A stretch of 21,222 nucleotides of DNA, taken from an uncultured Eubacteriales bacterium (GTDB lineage Bacteria; Bacillota; Clostridia; Oscillospirales; CAG-272). The stretch covers positions 1 through 21,222 of the forward strand of contig URDS01000038.1 of assembly GCA_900546635.1 (NCBI GenBank), read 5' to 3'. Shown here piece by piece: positions 7,760-15,262 of this stretch. The notes below the pieces were generated by a model. It was not told the origin of the DNA, did not search any database, and saw only the letters and a list, made by a program, of their open reading frames with translations. Position numbers and translations under genes: made by a program. Within the stretch, counting starts at the first letter, position 1; each line of letters opens with the position of its first letter.

Positions 7760-8902
7760 TCAGACCTCGGAGTAGCAGCCGAGGAAAGAGCCGCCCTCGT
7801 ATTCGGCGTCGAACAAGTCGAGCGTCTCAATGAGACCGTCCGAATAGAGCGAGGAATCAAAATCCAGATAGAACATGTATTCAAAATCCTTGCCTGGGAT
7901 CGGCCGGCTTTCGATTTTGGAGAAGTTTACGCCGAGGGTGGCAAATTTGGAGAGAATCGTGAACAGCGAACCGGGCGTATGGGGCAGGGTGAACATAATG
8001 CTGGTTTTGTTTGAGCCGGGATAGATCTCAAGTTCCTTGGAAATGCAGATGAAGCGCGTGTAGTTGTTGTCGCTGTCCGCAATGCCGTCGGCAAGCTTAG
8101 TCAGGCCGTACATGGCCGCGCAGGCTTCGTTGCAGATCGCGGCCGCGTCGGTGCGCTTGCTTTCCGCAAGCATTTTGGCCGCTGTAGCCGTGTTGGCGCA
8201 TTCGGTAATTTTGACATTCTTGCCGAGCGATTTCAGAAATTCCTGACACTGCCCGATGGCCTGCGGATGCGAGAAAACTTCGCGGATGTCCGCAAGCTTT
8301 GTGCCTTTTTTGGCGGAAAGCGTATGGTCGATGCGCAGTTTGATGCTTTTGACAATGTAGAATTTATGGCGTTTCATCAGGTCATAGACCTCGGTGACCG
8401 AGCCGTGCAGGTTGTTGCTGATCGGCAGAATGCCGTACCGGCAAAAACCGCTGGCAACGGCGTTGAAAACGCCCTCAAAGGTACCCATATACATAATGCT
8501 CGGTATGGAGAAAAGTTTTTCGGCCGCAACCTGCGAATAGGCGCCCTCGGTTCCCTGACAGGCAACGGTGCAGGTCGTGGGCAGCATTTTCGGTGTTTTC
8601 TCGGCGGCGTCGCGGATTTTTGCAGCAAGGCTTCCGCCCGCGCCGAGCCGTGCGGTTTGGTAGGAGCGCGACACTTCAAACAGCGTGGTATACAGCACTT
8701 TTGTATAGGTGGCCATGCGGCTGTCCATGTCCTTGGTCAGGCGCGCGACGATTTCACGCTCGCGTCCCGGATAGGCGACCGGCAGATTGTTTTCTTTCTT
8801 GTATTCCGCGATATTTGCGCAGAGTTCCATTCGCTTTGCGAAAGCTTCGCGGATTCCGTCGTCAATTTTGTCAATCTGATTTCTTGCTTCATTCATGTCC
8901 AT
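7760..8902 (-). CDS. pheA: Bifunctional chorismate mutase / prephenate dehydratase (P-protein)
   Basis: Converts chorismate to prephenate and then to phenylpyruvate, the Phe branch. 380 residues in the order mutase - dehydratase - ACT. Residues 1-90 are an AroQ-type mutase; the Arg/Lys set spaced as in the E. coli enzyme is present (R7, R24, K35, R47, E48). Residues about 110-290 are the dehydratase: GTEGAYS (117-123), SHPQAIGQC (211-219) and the catalytic YTRF (281-284). Residues about 300-378 are an ACT domain with GSLFTIL and ESRP (331-334), the Phe-binding motif, so feedback inhibition by Phe is expected. The usual PIENS loop reads PISNN (160-164), with the Glu replaced. The start at 8902 is supported by GAGGT about nine bases upstream; the first 14 bases overlap the aroC end, and the stop lies one base from aroE/aroK. 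Confidence 0.95.
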   Translation of the reverse strand: MDMNEARNQIDKIDDGIREAFAKRMELCANIAEYKKENNLPVAYPGREREIVARLTKDMDSRMATYTKVLYTTLFEVSRSYQTARLGAGGSLAAKIRDAAEKTPKMLPTTCTVACQGTEGAYSQVAAEKLFSIPSIMYMGTFEGVFNAVASGFCRYGILPISNNLHGSVTEVYDLMKRHKFYIVKSIKLRIDHTLSAKKGTKLADIREVFSHPQAIGQCQEFLKSLGKNVKITECANTATAAKMLAESKRTDAAAICNEACAAMYGLTKLADGIADSDNNYTRFICISKELEIYPGSNKTSIMFTLPHTPGSLFTILSKFATLGVNFSKIESRPIPGKDFEYMFYLDFDSSLYSDGLIETLDLFDAEYEGGSFLGCYSEV

Positions 8903-9983
8903 GGGTTTCTACCTCACTTAAAATATCAAGTATGCACAGCGCGGTGACTGCTTCCGCGACGGGAACGGCGCGCACTGCGATGCAGGGGTCGTGTCTGCCG
9001 TGAATTTGCAGTACGGCATTTTCACCGGTGCGAAGATTCACGGTTTGCTGTTCTTTGTAAATGGAGGGCGTGGGCTTTATTGCGATGCGGAAGAGAATCG
9101 GCATGCCGTTTGTGATGCCGCCCTGTATACCGCCGCTGTGGTTGGTCGCAGTGACGATTTTTCCGTTTTGATACGCAAAGGGATCGTTGTGTGCGCTGCC
9201 CAGCATATCGGCCGCCGCAAAGCCGCTGCCGAACTCCACGCCGCGCACGGCCGGTATGCCGAACAGCGCGGCGGCCAGCCGGTTTTCAACGCCGTCAAAC
9301 ATCGGATCGCCGCAGCCGGCCGGCATACCGGTGACGGCACATTCTATAACGCCGCCGACCGAGTCGCCCTCTTTTTTTGCGGCCTGGATTTTGTTCTGCA
9401 TGGCGTCGCCCGCTTCATTGGATAAAACGGGGAAGGCTTTTCTTCCCGCTTCGTGCAGCCGGGCTTTTGGGTTTAGCGGATCGAACGGCGTATCCGAAAC
9501 GCCGGCAGCTTTTGCAAGGTGCGCACCGATCTCGATACCGCGGCGTGAAAGAATCTGGAGCGCGATCCCGCCGGCTGTGCAGAGCGGCGCGGTGAGCCTG
9601 CCGGAAAAATGGCCGCCGCCGCGGATGTCGTTTTTGCCGCCGTAACGGACAAAAGCCGTATAATCGGCATGTGAGGGGCGGGGAAGATCCCGAAGGTTTG
9701 CATAATCGCCCGAGCGCGTGTCCTTGTTGCGGATGATAGCGGTGATCGGCGCCCCGGTCGTTACGTTTTCGTACAGACCGCACAAAAATTCGGGTATATC
9801 GTCCTCGCACCGTGCGGTGGAAAACGCGTTGCGCCCCGGTGCGCGCCGCTTTATAAAGGCAAGGAGCGCTTCCATGTCGATTCGCTCGCCTGCGGGTACG
9901 CCGTCCAGCGTCATACCGATTGCATCGGCGTGCGATTCGCCGAAAATTTCAACGGTTATGTGTTTGCCCATCTGTGAGGACAT
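8889..9983 (-). CDS. aroC: Chorismate synthase
   Basis: Last common step: FMN-dependent anti-1,4-elimination of phosphate from EPSP to give chorismate. 364 residues, normal for the family. Motifs: GESHADAIG (15-23) with conserved His18, RRAPGRNAFSTARCEDD (46-62), RPSHADYT (102-109) with the second active-site His105, RGGGHFSGR (121-129), and a C-terminal IHGRHDPCIAVRAVPVAEA. The frame is open 11 codons further upstream, but GGAGGT at 9991-9996, seven bases before the ATG at 9983, fixes the start. It overlaps the end of aroA by 35 bases and the start of pheA by 14, so translation of the three is probably coupled. Confidence 0.97.
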   Translation of the reverse strand: MSSQMGKHITVEIFGESHADAIGMTLDGVPAGERIDMEALLAFIKRRAPGRNAFSTARCEDDIPEFLCGLYENVTTGAPITAIIRNKDTRSGDYANLRDLPRPSHADYTAFVRYGGKNDIRGGGHFSGRLTAPLCTAGGIALQILSRRGIEIGAHLAKAAGVSDTPFDPLNPKARLHEAGRKAFPVLSNEAGDAMQNKIQAAKKEGDSVGGVIECAVTGMPAGCGDPMFDGVENRLAAALFGIPAVRGVEFGSGFAAADMLGSAHNDPFAYQNGKIVTATNHSGGIQGGITNGMPILFRIAIKPTPSIYKEQQTVNLRTGENAVLQIHGRHDPCIAVRAVPVAEAVTALCILDILSEVETHGHE

Positions 9984-11238
9984 GGCATTTACCTCCGAGT
10001 TTCTGAAAGTCTTCAAAAAAGGACGGATAGGATTTTGCGACGGCTTCCGCGCCGCGCACGACCGCGCCGTCTGCGGTTTTGGTTGCCAGAATCGCCGCGC
10101 TCATGGCAATGCGGTGGTCGTTTGCCGCGCAGCATATACCGCCGCAAAGCGTGCCGCCGCGTATGGTGAATCCGTCCGGCTGACATTCGATGCGGCCGCC
10201 GAGCGCGCGGATCATTTCGGCGGTGGTATGCAGACGGTCGCTTTCCTTGATTTTCAGGCGCGCGCCGCCTCGGATTTGGCTGACGCCGTCGGCCGCTGCT
10301 AAGGCGGCGGCAAGCGCGGGAAGCGCGTCGGGCATATCTTCGCCGTTAAAGGAAACGGCGCGCAGCGGCGCTGTGGTGACGGTAATCCTGTCGCTGTGCC
10401 ACTTTACCGACGCGCCGGCTTCGGCAAGGACGGCGACTGCGTTTTTATCCCGCTGCAATGCGTTGGGCGACAGACCCGTGACGGTTACATTGCCGCCGAG
10501 CGCGCCGGCGCACAGCCAGAAGATCGCGTTTGACCAGTCTCCCTCCGCTGTGTAGTCCGGAACGGCGTGAAAGCGCTGTCCGCCCGGCACGCGGTATCCC
10601 CATGCGGCTTTTTCGATTTGAATGCCGAAGAGGCGCAGCGTTTTGAGCGTCATATCCACATAACCGGCGGAGACCAGCGGCGTTGTCAGGCGGATCTCAC
10701 TGTCTCCCGCAAGCAGAGGCAGGGCGAAAAGCAGTCCGCTGATGTATTGGGAACTGACATTCCCCAAAATCTCATAGACGCCGCTCTTCAGTCTGCCGCG
10801 GCAAAAGACGGGGAGAAAATTGCCGGATACCTCGGCGCCTCCGGCGCGCATGGCCTCGCACAACGGCTCGAACGGTCGGCGGCGCAGGCCTGGCGCGCCG
10901 TCCATCGTATATGCGTCGTACAGTGCCGCCGCCACGGGCAGCAGCAATCTGGCCGTGGTTCCGCATTCGCCCGCAAACAGCGCAGGCGCGCCGCTTTTTC
11001 TCAGATTGCCCTTGATCTCGGCGCGCCAACCGTCCCGCTCGCTGTGAAAGGAGATGCTTGCGCAGAGCGCGCAGAGCGCATCGGCTGTTGCTTTGATATC
11101 GTCGGAAAGCGTAGTAAAACGAATGCATGAGCAGCCGTCTGAAAGCGCGGCGGCAATCAGAAATCGGTGGACATCGGATTTTGAGGAGATCGCGCGGATG
11201 GAGCCGGACAGCGGGGTGTTTTCGATTTGAATATCCAT
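9949..11238 (-). CDS. aroA: 3-phosphoshikimate 1-carboxyvinyltransferase (EPSP synthase)
   Basis: Sixth step: transfers enolpyruvyl from PEP to shikimate-3-phosphate. 429 residues. Catalytic features: SSKSDVHR (18-25) with Lys20 and Arg25, the PEP/glyphosate loop GECGTTAR (90-97), SSQYISG (162-168), EGDWSNA (232-238), MPDALPALA with catalytic Asp304, KESDR (331-335), NDHR (373-376) and KSYPSF (402-407). The loop differs from the enterobacterial GNAGTAMR and resembles the GESGSTLR form known in clostridia; glyphosate response cannot be predicted from it. The start at 11238 has GAGG about six bases upstream, directly after the aroB stop (7-bp gap). Confidence 0.97.
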   Translation of the reverse strand: MDIQIENTPLSGSIRAISSKSDVHRFLIAAALSDGCSCIRFTTLSDDIKATADALCALCASISFHSERDGWRAEIKGNLRKSGAPALFAGECGTTARLLLPVAAALYDAYTMDGAPGLRRRPFEPLCEAMRAGGAEVSGNFLPVFCRGRLKSGVYEILGNVSSQYISGLLFALPLLAGDSEIRLTTPLVSAGYVDMTLKTLRLFGIQIEKAAWGYRVPGGQRFHAVPDYTAEGDWSNAIFWLCAGALGGNVTVTGLSPNALQRDKNAVAVLAEAGASVKWHSDRITVTTAPLRAVSFNGEDMPDALPALAAALAAADGVSQIRGGARLKIKESDRLHTTAEMIRALGGRIECQPDGFTIRGGTLCGGICCAANDHRIAMSAAILATKTADGAVVRGAEAVAKSYPSFFEDFQKLGGKCHVLTDGQTHNR

Positions 11239-11245
11239 ATACGCC

Positions 11246-12295
11246 TCACAATCCCGCGTCGATCAGGGCGCGCACGTCGGAAGCGGGACTTTTCCGAATG
11301 ACGCTGTCGCCGATACATTCGGGAATAATCAGGTTAATAAAAGCGCCGTCCGATTTTTTATCGGAGAGGGTGAGCGCGGCAAGCGTATCCGCGTCAAAAT
11401 CACAGCGATCGGGCAGGGAACATGCGCAAAGCGCCCGCTCTATGCGCGCCGCGGTTCCCGCGGCAGCCATGCCGAACTGTTCCGCGCCGCGCGCAACGAC
11501 GGCCATGCCGATGGCTACCGCGTGTCCGTGCGTGATACGAAAATTCGACGCGGCCTCTACCGCGTGTCCCACGGTATGACCGAGGTTCAATAGCTGCCGT
11601 TGTCCCCGGTCAAATTCATCGGCGGACACAACGTCTCGCTTGATCTCGACGCAGCGGGCGATCAGCGCCTCTAAGTTTTCATTTTTATAATTCTGGATCC
11701 GCTCAAACAGCGCTTCATCGCAGATCACGCCGTATTTCAGCATTTCAGCAAGGCCGTCCTGCCATTGAAGCGGTTTCAGCGTTTGAAATGTATCCGTGTC
11801 GCAGAGCACCAGCTTTGGCTGATGGAATGCGCCGCACAGATTTTTTCCGTGTGAGAGATCGACGGCGGTCTTTCCCCCGACCGAGGAATCCACGGCGGCG
11901 AGCAGCGTGGTCGGCAGTTGAACATAATCCACGCCGCGCAGAAATACGGCCGCCGCAAATCCTGCCATGTCGCCGGTTACGCCGCCGCCGAGCGCTAAGA
12001 TCAGATCGCTGCGGCAGAAATGCTTTTGCGCAAGCGTTTCTAAAAGCTGCTCAAGCGTGGAGAGCCGCTTTTGCGCTTCGCCGTTTGGAAAAATAAAGGA
12101 AGAGCAGTCAAATCCGGCGCTCTGCACAGCGCGCGCAAGACGGTCGCCGTACAGCGGAAAAACAAGGTCGTCCGATACGATCATGACGCGCTTGCCCGGA
12201 GCGATTTTGGCGATTTCGGTTCCGGCCTTGTCAAGCAGGCCGGCGCCGATGTGTACGTTATATTCTGTACTGGTATGGATCGGGATGGTTGTCAT
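11246..12295 (-). CDS. aroB: 3-dehydroquinate synthase
   Basis: Second step: NAD- and metal-dependent cyclisation of DAHP to 3-dehydroquinate. 349 residues. Motifs: GGGVTGDMAGFAAAVFLRG (103-121) for NAD binding, QLPTTLLAAVDSSVGGKTA (126-144), and metal ligands Glu184 (AEMLKYG) plus His residues in NLGHTVGH (237-244) and THGHA (255-259). A GTG four codons upstream is in frame, but GAGGA at 12301-12305 overlaps it and sits five bases before the ATG at 12295, so the ATG is chosen. That leaves 8 bp after the tyrA stop. Confidence 0.96.
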   Translation of the reverse strand: MTTIPIHTSTEYNVHIGAGLLDKAGTEIAKIAPGKRVMIVSDDLVFPLYGDRLARAVQSAGFDCSSFIFPNGEAQKRLSTLEQLLETLAQKHFCRSDLILALGGGVTGDMAGFAAAVFLRGVDYVQLPTTLLAAVDSSVGGKTAVDLSHGKNLCGAFHQPKLVLCDTDTFQTLKPLQWQDGLAEMLKYGVICDEALFERIQNYKNENLEALIARCVEIKRDVVSADEFDRGQRQLLNLGHTVGHAVEAASNFRITHGHAVAIGMAVVARGAEQFGMAAAGTAARIERALCACSLPDRCDFDADTLAALTLSDKKSDGAFINLIIPECIGDSVIRKSPASDVRALIDAGL

Positions 12296-12303
12296 TTTTT
12301 TCC

Positions 12304-13140
12304 TCACAGTCTGTCGGCTTCGATTTTTCGGGCGTTTCCGTCGGCGAGCAGCGTGTGCATCGTTTGTCTGTCCTCGTTGTCGAGCGCCTTTTTGTATTTT
12401 TGAAGATTTTCAATCAGTTCTTCGATCATACCGGAAAGGTTTTCGCGGTTTTCAAAAAACAGTTCGGTCCACATATCCGGATTCAGCCTTGCAACGCGCG
12501 TCATGTCCCGAAACGAACCGGCCGAAAAGCCGCCGTGCTCGGTTGCGTATTTGCCCTGTACATAGGCGCTGGAAACGACGTGGGCAAGCTGAGAGGTAAA
12601 CGCAATGATTTTATCGTGCCGCGAATAGGTGCTGCGCGTGATACGGCAAAAACCGATGGCGCGGCAGAGTTCGGATACCGTTTCAATGGCCTGTGCGTCT
12701 GCGCAGTATTCCGTGCAGAGAATCATGGAAGCGCCCTCGAAAAGGGAAGCGAAAGCGTAATCAAAGCCGCTGTGTTCGATTCCGGCCATCGGATGTCCGC
12801 CGATGAAGCGGAGCGAGGTGCCGGAGACCAGAGCGCCGATTTTGTTGCAGACCTCGGTTTTGATGCCGCAGGTGTCAAGCAGAATGGCATTCTGCTTGAA
12901 AACGCCGAGATTGCTGCGGACAAATTCAATCGCGGCTTCCGGGTAGAGCGCAATGAGGATAAGGTCGCAGTTTTTGATGTTTTCGGCCGTAGCCGCCTCG
13001 TCGATTGCGCCGACCTCCAGCGCCCGTTCGACAACCGCAGCGTCCGCGTCCGCGCCGATTACCGTATGCAGTGTACGCTCCTTGATCGCTTTTGCAAACG
13101 AGCCGCCTATAAGTCCGAGTCCGCAGATGAAAATCTTCAT
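12304..13140 (-). CDS. tyrA: Prephenate dehydrogenase
   Basis: Oxidative decarboxylation of prephenate to 4-hydroxyphenylpyruvate, the Tyr branch. 278 residues: an N-terminal Rossmann fold with GLGLIGGS (7-14) and an acidic GADAD (29-33) that favours NAD over NADP, HPMAG (116-120), and the helical dimerisation half with SRHDK (174-178) and FTSQLAH (182-188). There is no C-terminal ACT domain and no fused mutase, so prephenate must come from PheA. In-frame ATGs at 13161 and 13194 lie within the promoter or before it; AAAGGAC precedes the ATG at 13140. Its own promoter lies just upstream. Confidence 0.93.
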   Translation of the reverse strand: MKIFICGLGLIGGSFAKAIKERTLHTVIGADADAAVVERALEVGAIDEAATAENIKNCDLILIALYPEAAIEFVRSNLGVFKQNAILLDTCGIKTEVCNKIGALVSGTSLRFIGGHPMAGIEHSGFDYAFASLFEGASMILCTEYCADAQAIETVSELCRAIGFCRITRSTYSRHDKIIAFTSQLAHVVSSAYVQGKYATEHGGFSAGSFRDMTRVARLNPDMWTELFFENRENLSGMIEELIENLQKYKKALDNEDRQTMHTLLADGNARKIEADRL

Positions 13141-13161
13141 ATCTTTTTGTCCTTTATTCAT

Positions 13162-13190
13162 AGTATAGCAGCTTTCGGTCGATTTTTCAA
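13162..13190 (-). promoter_or_regulatory. Internal promoter before tyrA
   Basis: On the minus strand, -35 TTGAAA (13185-13190), a 17-bp spacer and -10 TATACT (13162-13167), each box one base off consensus. It begins directly after the aroF stop codon (13191-13193) and is about 22 bp before the tyrA start. It would drive tyrA to aroQ independently of the aroF leader. Confidence 0.65.
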
Positions 13191-14201
13191 TCATCCTTTG
13201 TATGCGTAAGGACGCACGGCCTCAACCGCCTGCATCACGTCGTCAAACGCTTCGGGCGTCAGCGACTGCTTGCCGTCGCAGAGCGCATGCGCGGGATCGT
13301 TGTGTACCTCCACAATCAGGCCGTCCGCGCCGGCGGCGGTGGCCGCGATGCACATCGGTTTGACAAGCCGCGCAACGCCGGTCGCATGGCTTGGGTCGAT
13401 GATAACAGGCAGATGCGTGCGTTCTTTCAGCACCGGGATCGCACAGAGATCAAGCGTGTTGCGCGTGGTGGCCGTTTCAAAGGTGCGTATGCCGCGCTCG
13501 CAGAGGATAACCTGCTCGTTGCCGCCGGCCATGATGTATTCGGCGCTCATCAAAAGCTCTTCGATCGTGCTGGCCAATCCGCGTTTGAGCAGGATCGGCT
13601 TATTGGTATGTCCGAGTTCTTTGAGCAGTTCAAAGTTTTGCATGTTCCGTGCGCCGACCTGAATGACGTCCACTTCTTCAAAGAGGGGAAGCTGGGATAT
13701 ATCCATGATTTCGGTCACGATCGGCAGTCCGGTTTTCGCTTTGGCTTCGAGAAGCAGTTTGATTCCCTCGCCGCGCATACCCTGGAATGAGTAGGGCGAT
13801 GTACGGGGCTTGAACGCGCCGCCGCGCAGAAGCTTGGATCCGCTCTTTTTTACATCGGAAGCCACTTCGCAGATCTGCGCTTCGGATTCGACGGAGCAGG
13901 GGCCGGCAATGACCGCGAAATTCCCGCCGCCGATTTTGACGCCGCCGATGTCAATGACCGTGTCCATCGGGTGAAATTTGCGGTTGGCGTTTTTGTAGGG
14001 TTCCTGAATGCGCTTGACGTTTTCAACAATATCCAGCGCGCCGAGCAGATCGATGTCTACCTTGGAGGTATCGCCTACAAGTCCGAGAATCGTAGAGTTT
14101 TGTCCTTCGCTTTTGTGGACCTCCAGCCCCATGCCCTGAATCCAGGATTCAAGCTGTTCAAGCTGCGCCTTGTCCGCGTTTTGTTTTAAAATAACAACCA
14201 T
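13191..14201 (-). CDS. aroF: DAHP synthase, type I-beta with N-terminal regulatory domain
   Basis: First committed step: PEP plus erythrose-4-phosphate to DAHP. 336 residues. Residues 1-70 form a ferredoxin-like (ACT-like) domain as in the Thermotoga-type enzyme, which suggests Phe/Tyr feedback inhibition. The barrel carries AGPCSVES (99-106), LRGGAFKPRTSP (125-136), KRGLAS, DPSHATG and EVHNDP; Cys102 and the His/Glu/Asp metal ligands are present. The frame is open 17 codons further upstream, but AAGGAG at 14211-14216, nine bases before the ATG, fixes the start at 14201. It is preceded by a transcription attenuator and is the first structural gene of the operon; 50 bp containing a promoter separate it from tyrA. 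Confidence 0.96.
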   Translation of the reverse strand: MVVILKQNADKAQLEQLESWIQGMGLEVHKSEGQNSTILGLVGDTSKVDIDLLGALDIVENVKRIQEPYKNANRKFHPMDTVIDIGGVKIGGGNFAVIAGPCSVESEAQICEVASDVKKSGSKLLRGGAFKPRTSPYSFQGMRGEGIKLLLEAKAKTGLPIVTEIMDISQLPLFEEVDVIQVGARNMQNFELLKELGHTNKPILLKRGLASTIEELLMSAEYIMAGGNEQVILCERGIRTFETATTRNTLDLCAIPVLKERTHLPVIIDPSHATGVARLVKPMCIAATAAGADGLIVEVHNDPAHALCDGKQSLTPEAFDDVMQAVEAVRPYAYKG

Positions 14202-14250
14202 GATATTCGTCTCCTTAAAAATAATAATTATAAAATCATTCAAATAAACC

Positions 14251-14293
14251 AAAATAAAAACGGGGCTTGCAGCTTATCTTGCTGCAAGCCCCG
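14251..14293 (-). terminator. Leader terminator (3:4 hairpin) before aroF
   Basis: On the minus strand CGGGGCTTGCAGC, loop AAGATAA, GCTGCAAGCCCCG: a perfect 13-bp GC-rich stem (14261-14293) followed by TTTTTATTTT. It lies between the aroF promoter and the aroF start, so it must act as a conditional terminator. Confidence 0.93.
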
Positions 14294-14405
14294 TGTATAT
14301 CCGCAGAGTTCAATTCTTATGCGGTCACAGATTTTTGAACAGCAAAATAAGCCTTATCCATAAAATAGATAAAGCAAAAATAAAAATATGCAAATATGCT
14401 GTTCA
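14272..14405 (-). promoter_or_regulatory. Attenuator RNA switch of the aromatic operon (1:2 and 2:3 pairings)
   Basis: Segment 1 is TGAACAGCA (14397-14405), in the leader frame just before its aromatic codons. Segment 2 (14336-14352) contains TGCTGTTCA, a perfect 9-bp complement of segment 1. The overlapping GCTTATTTTGCTGT (14339-14352) pairs over 14 bases, with two G-U wobbles, with GCAGCAAGATAAGC (14272-14285), which covers five bases of the terminator's 5' stem and its whole loop. Pairings 1:2 and 2:3 exclude each other, as do 2:3 and the terminator. A ribosome held on the Phe/Tyr codons would cover segment 1 and allow the antiterminator; a ribosome that finishes would let 1:2 and the terminator form. 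No T-box sequence is present. Confidence 0.8.
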
Positions 14406-14421
14406 GGCACATGTTCCGCAT
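14317..14421 (-). CDS. Phe/Tyr-rich leader peptide of the aromatic operon
   Basis: A 34-residue frame (ATG at 14421, TAA at 14317-14319) lies between the promoter and the leader terminator. Its centre reads IFAYFYFCFIYFM, then DKAYFA: six Phe (all TTT) and four Tyr (all TAT) among residues 9-26. The frame starts about 25 bp after the expected transcription start; AAAGGT lies about 12 bases upstream, slightly far for an RBS, and an in-frame ATG at codon 4 is an alternative start. Its codons overlap both antiterminator segments. The peptide itself is not expected to have a function; its translation would sense charged tRNA-Phe and tRNA-Tyr. The aromatic codon density and position make chance unlikely. 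Confidence 0.85.
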   Translation of the reverse strand: MRNMCLNSIFAYFYFCFIYFMDKAYFAVQKSVTA

Positions 14422-14453
14422 GATTCTTTGAAGACCTTTCTTTGATTTCCTAA

Positions 14454-14482
14454 AGTGTAGCACAAAAAAGGGCGCAAGTCAA
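14454..14482 (-). promoter_or_regulatory. Main promoter of the aromatic operon
   Basis: On the minus strand, -35 TTGACT (14477-14482), a 17-bp spacer and -10 TACACT (14454-14459). Transcription would start near 14447, giving a leader of about 245 nt before aroF. Confidence 0.8.
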
Positions 14483-14515
14483 CAGGAAAATTGAAAATTT
14501 ATTTGAGCAAAGCTA

Positions 14516-14544
14516 TAGAAATATTTCCGTACTTATGCTACAAT
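14516..14544 (+). promoter_or_regulatory. Promoter of the deoC-deoB-cdd-udp operon
   Basis: -10 TACAAT (14539-14544) with the extended triplet TGC, and -35 TAGAAA (14516-14521) at 17 bp. It lies back-to-back with the aroF promoter, with 33 bp between the two -35 boxes. No clear operator was recognised. Confidence 0.55.
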
Positions 14545-14587
14545 TTGGGTAGAATACATTAAAATGTTTGAAAATGAGGGAATGAAC

Positions 14588-15262
14588 ATGCCTGTATTAT
14601 ACGGCGGATATACAAAAGAAGAAATTTTATCGAAAGTCGATCATACGCTTTTGCGGCAGGACGCCGTCTGGCCGCAGATCCGGCAAATTATAGATGAGGG
14701 AATTACTTACGGGACGGCTTCGATCTGCATTCCGCCGTCGTTTGTCCGGCGCGCCGCCGAATATGCGGGCGGTGAGATCAAAATCTGTACGGTTATCGGT
14801 TTCCCAAACGGATACAGCACTGCGGCGGTCAAGGTTTTTGAAACGGAGGACGCGGTTAAAAACGGCGCGGATGAAATTGATATGGTCATTGACATCGGCG
14901 CGCTTCGCGCGGGTGATTACGCCGCGCTGCTGGACGAAATCCGCGCAGTTCGGGCGGCATGTTCCGGAAAGATCCTGAAAGTGATTATCGAAACCTGTCT
15001 GCTCAGCACAGACGAGAAAATTCGTATGTGCGAAATCGTTTCCGCGTCCGGCGCGGACTATATCAAGACCTCAACCGGCTTTGCCGGCGGGGGTGCCACC
15101 ACTGCGGATATTGAGTTGTTTGCCGCCCATGTCCGGGGAATCAAAATCAAAGCGGCGGGCGGAATCCGCAGCATCGAGGATGCGGCGCATTTTATGCGGC
15201 TCGGCGCGGAACGTCTGGGCACAAGCTCGCTGATCCGGCTTTTTGAGGAGGAGAGAGCGTGA
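14588..15262 (+). CDS. deoC: Deoxyribose-phosphate aldolase
   Basis: Cleaves 2-deoxyribose-5-phosphate to acetaldehyde and glyceraldehyde-3-phosphate in the cytoplasm. 224 residues, a TIM barrel of usual length. Catalytic residues: Schiff-base Lys160 in YIKTSTGF, Lys188 in KAAGGIR, and Asp98 in EIDMVIDIG. Three in-frame ATGs occur (14564, 14582, 14588); GAGGG at 14576-14580 is seven bases before 14588 and too close to 14582, so 14588 is chosen, where the protein begins MPVLYGG. First gene of a four-gene nucleoside-salvage operon; its stop overlaps the deoB start (GTGA). Confidence 0.96.
   Translation: MPVLYGGYTKEEILSKVDHTLLRQDAVWPQIRQIIDEGITYGTASICIPPSFVRRAAEYAGGEIKICTVIGFPNGYSTAAVKVFETEDAVKNGADEIDMVIDIGALRAGDYAALLDEIRAVRAACSGKILKVIIETCLLSTDEKIRMCEIVSASGADYIKTSTGFAGGGATTADIELFAAHVRGIKIKAAGGIRSIEDAAHFMRLGAERLGTSSLIRLFEEERA

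Noticed and set aside
9984..10016. Upstream ATG start for chorismate synthase
   Set aside because: GGAGGT at 9991-9996 sits at ideal distance from the ATG at 9983 and lies inside the longer version. The conserved protein begins after 9983.
6221..13790. Many long plus-strand frames antisense to the aro operon (up to 306 codons)
   Set aside because: These are GC-driven mirror frames of genes with intact catalytic motifs. None has an RBS or family signature.
14202..14460. T-box riboswitch before aroF
   Set aside because: The long leader with a terminator suggested a T-box, but no T-box consensus bulge or specifier stem was found. The Phe/Tyr frame with 1:2/2:3/3:4 pairing explains the leader better.
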